The translations under genes were made by a program, and so were the position numbers. From a virus, in the IMG/VR virus record IMGVR_UViG_3300034107_000262, positions 1-64,000 of that record: 64,000 nt of DNA. One strand, given 5' to 3'. Within the stretch, counting starts at the first letter, position 1; each line of letters opens with the position of its first letter. The notes below the pieces were generated by a model, which worked only from the letters and a program-made list of their open reading frames with translations, searched no databases and was not told the origin of the DNA. Positions 60,071 through 64,000 of the stretch are shown piece after piece.

Positions 60071-61860
60071 TATTCAATCCTTGATATGTTTTTAGTTTTA
60101 ATTACCTGAATCTTCTCTAATAGGGGATGGCTAAAACCATGACTTATTACAAATGTATTTAAGTGTTCTTCTGCTAGCAATACTTCTACTAGCTTCTCTT
60201 TACCTTCTGTATCTAGATTCTCAATAGTCTCGTCTAGGATAAGCAGATTGATTCTACTATTACTAAGAGACTGCATAAGTTTGCGAATCCCCAGCAATGC
60301 TGCTGCATTTACGCGCGCGCGCTCTCCACCACTAAGTGCAATAATATCAATATCTTTGCCATTATCTGTGATAATTACATTAAGTTTATCAGATGCAGCG
60401 ATCTTGAAACTGATCTGAAATCTACCAGACGAAAGCTCTGCTAGATACTTATTAGTAGTTTCTTCTAGATCTTTAATGAGACACTCGATCTTATATGCTA
60501 CTAAGCCCGTGGAACTAAATGTCTTAACTAATACCTGGAGGGTACTAAGTCTAGAAGATACTGCAGCTAGTTCGGCACGATGAGTCTCTAGCTCATCGTG
60601 CATCTCCTGCATTTGCGTTCTAACTAACTCAACTTTAGCATTATGAGCTAGAGCAGTATTGTTATACTCTGTAGCATCTCTAATTGCTTTATTTACTTTA
60701 GTTATGGTAGCTTCATGTTCTTTGATAATAGCATCTAGATTATCTTTATTAAGTAATTCTTCAGTTAACTCAGGATTATAAAGACCATGATATTCTTCAT
60801 ATAGTTCTTTACTAGTATTCTTGATTTCCCAAGCTGCCAAAGCTGTTTCAATTAGAGCAATCTTATCAGATACACTCTTAACACTTTTCTGAGAAATTAG
60901 CTTGATAGATGCTTGATCTGAGATAATTGTTGCAACTTTGTCAGCATCAATATCCTGTAGACACGTGGGGCAGGATGCCCCTAGTTTCTTCATTTTTAGG
61001 ATGAAAGCATCTGCGCTTTTAATAGCAGAATTATGTTCTATTAACTCTGTATCTAGAAGTTTAGTAGATTCAGGTTTAAGTCCTGCGGGCTCTAAACTTA
61101 TACTATCACGAAGCTCTTTATACTTATTGTTCTGAATTACTTTCTTATTCAGAGTATCTATATTCTTAATACTCTCTTTAGTAGTGGTAACTTCTTCTGT
61201 TAACTGTGTAGGAGTATTAGGTACTTCTACAAAAGATTTCTCTATTAAGGGAGTCTTTGTATACTTAGCTATCCATGTCTCTGCACTAGTAGCTTTAGTA
61301 CTGTAGATAGTTACTTGCTCATTAACTTCCTTAGTAGCCGCTTTGAAGATCTCTGCCGCATCTACATACTTGGATAAGTTAAGTAGATCTATTAGGAACT
61401 TCTTACGGTTAGAATCTGTAGCAGTTAGAAACTCAAGGCTAGCAGCGCTACTCTGGTATACGATCTGTGCGAAAGTCTTATGATCGTAGCCTATTAATTC
61501 TTCTATTAATTTATATGTATTAGTAGCAGTATGCGCGCTAATATCTACATCTTCTTTATAGAGCTTTACAGTTTGAGTATTACCGCGATTAGTCTTAATA
61601 CGGTAATTAGTACCGTCTTTATTGAATTCTAGATCAATAGAATAGCTCTTAGCATTAGAATTACGATTAAGAATATCTGCCTTCTTGATACCCTTAGAGT
61701 TCTTATTATATAATGCTTCTTCTAAAATTAAAGCGATGCTACTCTTACCATGCCCATTCTTACCCACAATCTGAGTCAAAGCGTCTGCGCTGAAGTCTAT
61801 TTCATTATCTTCGCCATACGAGAATAAATTACTCCAGCATAACTTTTTAATTGTAATCAT
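60070..61860 (-). CDS. SbcC / T4 gp46-like recombination nuclease subunit
   Basis: 596 residues. The Walker A GKNGHGKSS (33-41), a zinc-hook CPTC (about 296) in the middle of a long coiled coil, signature LSGGERAR (about 507) and Walker B LLILDETIENLD (about 540) mark an SMC-like ATPase of the Rad50/SbcC/gp46 group. With the nuclease at 62080 it processes DNA ends for recombination-dependent replication. Shorter than E. coli SbcC, as phage members are. ATG overlaps the glutaredoxin stop (ATGA). Confidence 0.93.
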   Translation of the reverse strand: MITIKKLCWSNLFSYGEDNEIDFSADALTQIVGKNGHGKSSIALILEEALYNKNSKGIKKADILNRNSNAKSYSIDLEFNKDGTNYRIKTNRGNTQTVKLYKEDVDISAHTATNTYKLIEELIGYDHKTFAQIVYQSSAASLEFLTATDSNRKKFLIDLLNLSKYVDAAEIFKAATKEVNEQVTIYSTKATSAETWIAKYTKTPLIEKSFVEVPNTPTQLTEEVTTTKESIKNIDTLNKKVIQNNKYKELRDSISLEPAGLKPESTKLLDTELIEHNSAIKSADAFILKMKKLGASCPTCLQDIDADKVATIISDQASIKLISQKSVKSVSDKIALIETALAAWEIKNTSKELYEEYHGLYNPELTEELLNKDNLDAIIKEHEATITKVNKAIRDATEYNNTALAHNAKVELVRTQMQEMHDELETHRAELAAVSSRLSTLQVLVKTFSSTGLVAYKIECLIKDLEETTNKYLAELSSGRFQISFKIAASDKLNVIITDNGKDIDIIALSGGERARVNAAALLGIRKLMQSLSNSRINLLILDETIENLDTEGKEKLVEVLLAEEHLNTFVISHGFSHPLLEKIQVIKTKNISRIE

Positions 61861-62105
61861 TTTGCTAAATACGCAGATAACTGAGGAAAGCCCCCAATAT
61901 ACTCGCCATCAACAAAGATCTGAGGTACAGATTTAGCATCTGGAACCGCATCTATTAGATCTTTCTTAGTCCACTTATTCCCCTCACCAATCTTGCGCTC
62001 TTCGACTTCATACCCATTAAGATGTAAAAGGCGTTTTGCAGAAATACATGCTGCACAGTTGTCTTGACTATAGACTATACTAGTTTTTAATAAGCTCATT
62101 TGCAT
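61857..62105 (-). CDS. Glutaredoxin
   Basis: 82 residues. The redox motif is CAAC (17-20), with cis-proline segment SVPQIFVDGEYIGG (about 58-71). It would reduce the ribonucleotide reductase and other phage thiols. An ATG at 62099 is an alternative, but AGGAAC spacing favours 62105. It is unusual to find it between the SbcC and SbcD genes. The overlap with both neighbours suggests co-translation. Confidence 0.9.
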   Translation of the reverse strand: MQMSLLKTSIVYSQDNCAACISAKRLLHLNGYEVEERKIGEGNKWTKKDLIDAVPDAKSVPQIFVDGEYIGGFPQLSAYLAK

Positions 62106-63036
62106 AATTATTTAGTTCCTGTAATGCATCCTCGACCGCACTATCACTTAACTGTAGTACGTATCTTAGATATTCGTTGACTTCTTCTTCTAGCGTTAAA
62201 TCTGGTGCTAGAATTAATGTAGTATCTGTGTCTCGTTTAATAATCTTCTTGTCGATCAAATCACTATCTGCTAGGGCACCTAGTTCTGACATATCACCTT
62301 CAATCTCGTAGATTGTATGATGATATTCCGTAGGCTGCATTGGCTCTCCAGCTTTAATAGTTTTCCTAATAAGCTGTGGAAGTTTTAGAGTTATGTGCTG
62401 ATGAGACATACTGATAAAGTCAAACAACACAACACCTGTATCCACAGTATGCCTGTGGAAACTAGTAGTAAGAGGAGACCCAGGATAAAGAATATTTCTT
62501 TGCGAGTTTTCATATGCGTGTAAATCACCGGCTAAAACGACTTCCCATTTATCGAAGATAGATAGGTCTACTTCTGGTTTAACATGTGGAGGAATCTCTC
62601 CTCTAACATGAGTACATAGCATAGTTCCAGTAAACTTATGCCCGTCTTTCTCAAAGTGTTTTAGTTTATTATAGGGTATAAAATCAATACTTTCATAACT
62701 AAAGTAATCGTCAATAACCTCTACTAAAGGATTAATCCAGTTAGTTACATCCTTGAAGTTAGTAAAGAATGTACCATGCTTAGTAGTAGATTCATGATTG
62801 CCGCTATAGATGAATGTCTTAATTGGGATAGCTTTTACTAAACTAAAATATAGTTCTAGTTCTTCTGCGGAGGGATACTTATCCCAAATATCTCCGCCAA
62901 TAATTAAAAGGTCTGCCTGTGCACATATCTCAACTAATTGATCCTGAAACATTTTGTAGCGGTTCTTAGCCCATTCTACAGGTACATGTTTCTGTCCTAA
63001 TTTGTAATGAATATCTGCCGTGAATAATACTTTCAT
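62080..63036 (-). CDS. SbcD / T4 gp47-like nuclease subunit
   Basis: 318 residues. Calcineurin-type phosphoesterase motifs: DIH (8-10), GGD (47-49), GNHES (79-83), and later LCTHVRGEIPPH and AGDLHAYE. It is the nuclease partner of the SbcC-like ATPase. GGAGAGCAA precedes the ATG. The terminator of the SSB unit is just upstream of the gene. Confidence 0.93.
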   Translation of the reverse strand: MKVLFTADIHYKLGQKHVPVEWAKNRYKMFQDQLVEICAQADLLIIGGDIWDKYPSAEELELYFSLVKAIPIKTFIYSGNHESTTKHGTFFTNFKDVTNWINPLVEVIDDYFSYESIDFIPYNKLKHFEKDGHKFTGTMLCTHVRGEIPPHVKPEVDLSIFDKWEVVLAGDLHAYENSQRNILYPGSPLTTSFHRHTVDTGVVLFDFISMSHQHITLKLPQLIRKTIKAGEPMQPTEYHHTIYEIEGDMSELGALADSDLIDKKIIKRDTDTTLILAPDLTLEEEVNEYLRYVLQLSDSAVEDALQELNNYANELIKN

Positions 63037-63051
63037 TTGCTCTCCAGAACA

Positions 63052-63086
63052 AAAAGCCCCCAGAGTGTTTATTTCTGGGGGCTTTT
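63052..63086 (-). terminator. Terminator between the SSB and SbcD genes
   Basis: A perfect 13-bp stem, AAAAGCCCCCAGA (63052-63064) with TCTGGGGGCTTTT (63074-63086), and a T-run on the minus strand. Partial readthrough is expected because the next minus-strand gene has no obvious promoter of its own. Confidence 0.85.
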
Positions 63087-63087
63087 A

Positions 63088-63726
63088 TCAGCCTAGTTCT
63101 TTAACTGCTTCACCATCTGCAGACTCGTCAGCAGCCTCATCGACTCCTGAAGTAATCTTCTCTAGTGCTGCTTTGATTTCATCAGCGGTAGGACGGATAA
63201 ACTTGCTATCAATATCTTCCGCCTTTTCAGCTACAGCACGCTCGTCGGCACTTAGCTTGCGCTTCTTGCACTTTAGAACTGAAAGGGTGTACTCGACATT
63301 GAAGGGCAGAGGCCCGGTCTTAACACGCTTGAAGACTACATCCCAGCCACTATCCATATCAGTAGGATCGCCCAGATCTTCAGCAGCAGAAAGAATCTGC
63401 TCAAAGAGCTTCTTCTTGAGATTAAGCGCCTTGACTTTGCCATCGCTAGGGTCGATACAGTTAATAGAATAAGCCCATGAGCACTTCTTATCTGGGAAGA
63501 AGCTGGGGACGTGGTCAACTTCGGTATTCGTGAACTTTTCCTTTTCACGATCGAAGGCTAGACACTCTAGTGGAATATCCTTGTTATTAGTGCCTTTGAC
63601 CCAGTACACATAGCGGGGTAGAACACCACCGACTAGACGCAGCGTATTGTCGCCGTCTTTATATGTGTATGACTCAACTGACTTCTTAACTGCCTTACCC
63701 TTGGTTGAATTGAAAGCTAGTGCCAT
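63088..63726 (-). CDS. Single-stranded DNA-binding protein, gp32-like
   Basis: 212 residues. N-terminal MALAFNSTKGKAVKKSVES, then an OB-like core with NTLRLVGGVLPRYVYWVKG and aromatic/basic residues, and an acidic tail (SGVDEAADESADGEAV), the layout of phage SSB proteins of the T4 gp32 type. Binding partners are likely the nucleases encoded downstream. Strong GAGGAAT site before the ATG. The upstream gene overlaps its start. Confidence 0.75.
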   Translation of the reverse strand: MALAFNSTKGKAVKKSVESYTYKDGDNTLRLVGGVLPRYVYWVKGTNNKDIPLECLAFDREKEKFTNTEVDHVPSFFPDKKCSWAYSINCIDPSDGKVKALNLKKKLFEQILSAAEDLGDPTDMDSGWDVVFKRVKTGPLPFNVEYTLSVLKCKKRKLSADERAVAEKAEDIDSKFIRPTADEIKAALEKITSGVDEAADESADGEAVKELG

Positions 63727-64000
63727 TGTATAATTCCTCGTATTTGAAAAGTATTTGTTTATTTAATACATTAAGTATTGGATTTGATTTTATCTTAGCC
63801 AGATTTAAGTCTGGAAAGAAAGATATATCGAGCGTTATTAATTTATGTGTTTTGTAAAGAGCCCAATCTCGCATACCTGCTAATTTTATATACTGAACCA
63901 AGTAGTTAATATCTATGTTATGGATATTGAAAATAGGTTCAGGATTTAATATAAAACTATAACCTCTCAGCGGTAGTTTACTTGGCTTGTATTTAGATTT
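63695..64000 (-). CDS. Hypothetical phage protein, 5' end beyond the window
   Basis: Open to the window edge with stop at 63695; 101 C-terminal residues are visible. They contain LRGYSFILNPEPIFN, INYLVQYIKLAGMRDWALYK and LDISFFPDLNLAKIK, followed by a Lys/Asn-rich end. I have seen this kind of sequence in phage replication regions but know no function. The stop lies 32 bases inside the SSB gene, so it is expressed before and probably with the SSB. A start and length cannot be given. Confidence 0.6.
   Translation of the reverse strand, partial: KSKYKPSKLPLRGYSFILNPEPIFNIHNIDINYLVQYIKLAGMRDWALYKTHKLITLDISFFPDLNLAKIKSNPILNVLNKQILFKYEELYNGTSFQFNQG

Noticed and set aside
1-64000. tRNA genes
   Set aside because: No cloverleaf with the GGTTCRA-type T-loop and CCA-proximal stem was seen in the intergenic regions.
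1-64000. Temperate lifestyle (integrase, repressor, att sites)
   Set aside because: No recombinase or CI-like repressor among the visible genes. The operators in the early region suggest regulation, not lysogeny. The rest of the genome is not visible.

Overview
This window is part of the genome of a lytic-looking tailed bacteriophage (Caudoviricetes), most likely a siphovirus of a Gram-negative host. It holds an HK97-type head module, a tail tube gene, a lambda G/GT-type tail chaperone pair with a slippery GGGAAAC heptamer, a tape-measure gene of about 2,640 codons and a long run of fibre genes, but no tail sheath. The Gram-negative host follows from the inner/outer membrane spanin pair, the GH19 endolysin and an LPS-heptose type epimerase. 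No integrase, excisionase or lysogeny repressor is visible. DNA polymerase and helicase are absent, and both edges cut genes, so the genome continues on both sides. The host species cannot be read from this sequence.

Region by region. (1) Positions 1-1830 are visibly GC-richer than the rest and look like an early region. They hold two small minus-strand genes, two small plus-strand genes with duplicated promoter-leaders, a likely structured small RNA, many palindromes and a 22-bp direct repeat. The gene at 851-1168 is a DUF1874/AcrIII-1-like protein, that is, a candidate viral ring nuclease acting against type III CRISPR signalling. (2) 1831-9135: small terminase, a TPR-glycosyltransferase inserted between the terminase genes, large terminase, GIY-YIG and HNH nucleases, portal, and one protein joining prohead protease, scaffold and major capsid. 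(3) 9213-22551: connector, neck and tail completion proteins, tail tube, frameshifted chaperones and tape measure. (4) 22608-45078: tail tip and an unusually large adhesin set, including collagen-like, BppU-like and S74-chaperone fibres and three seven-repeat RCC1 propeller proteins. (5) 45204-48705: a surface-sugar cassette (methyltransferase, TPR-heptosyltransferase-like, sulfotransferase, HldD-like epimerase). (6) 48680-51035: lysis cassette (i-spanin, o-spanin, GH19 endolysin, DUF4337-like membrane protein, holin, small secreted peptide). (7) 51061-55631: PhoH and a second set of small structural proteins.

(8) 55673-64000 is on the minus strand and holds nucleotide and DNA metabolism: class II (B12) ribonucleotide reductase, dUTPase, FEN-like exonuclease, a PD-(D/E)XK nuclease, a methyltransferase, SbcC/gp46-like and SbcD/gp47-like recombination nuclease subunits, glutaredoxin and a gp32-like ssDNA-binding protein. 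It converges with the plus-strand genes at a bidirectional terminator at 55635-55670.

Transcription appears to rely on host sigma70-type RNA polymerase. Near-consensus promoters recur throughout: the four in the early region all have 18-bp spacers, while six of the seven plus-strand structural-region promoters have 17-bp spacers and several share extended sequence. Replication and recombination genes (minus) and structural/lysis genes (plus) therefore form opposed transcription units, with the anti-defence type region upstream of the packaging genes.
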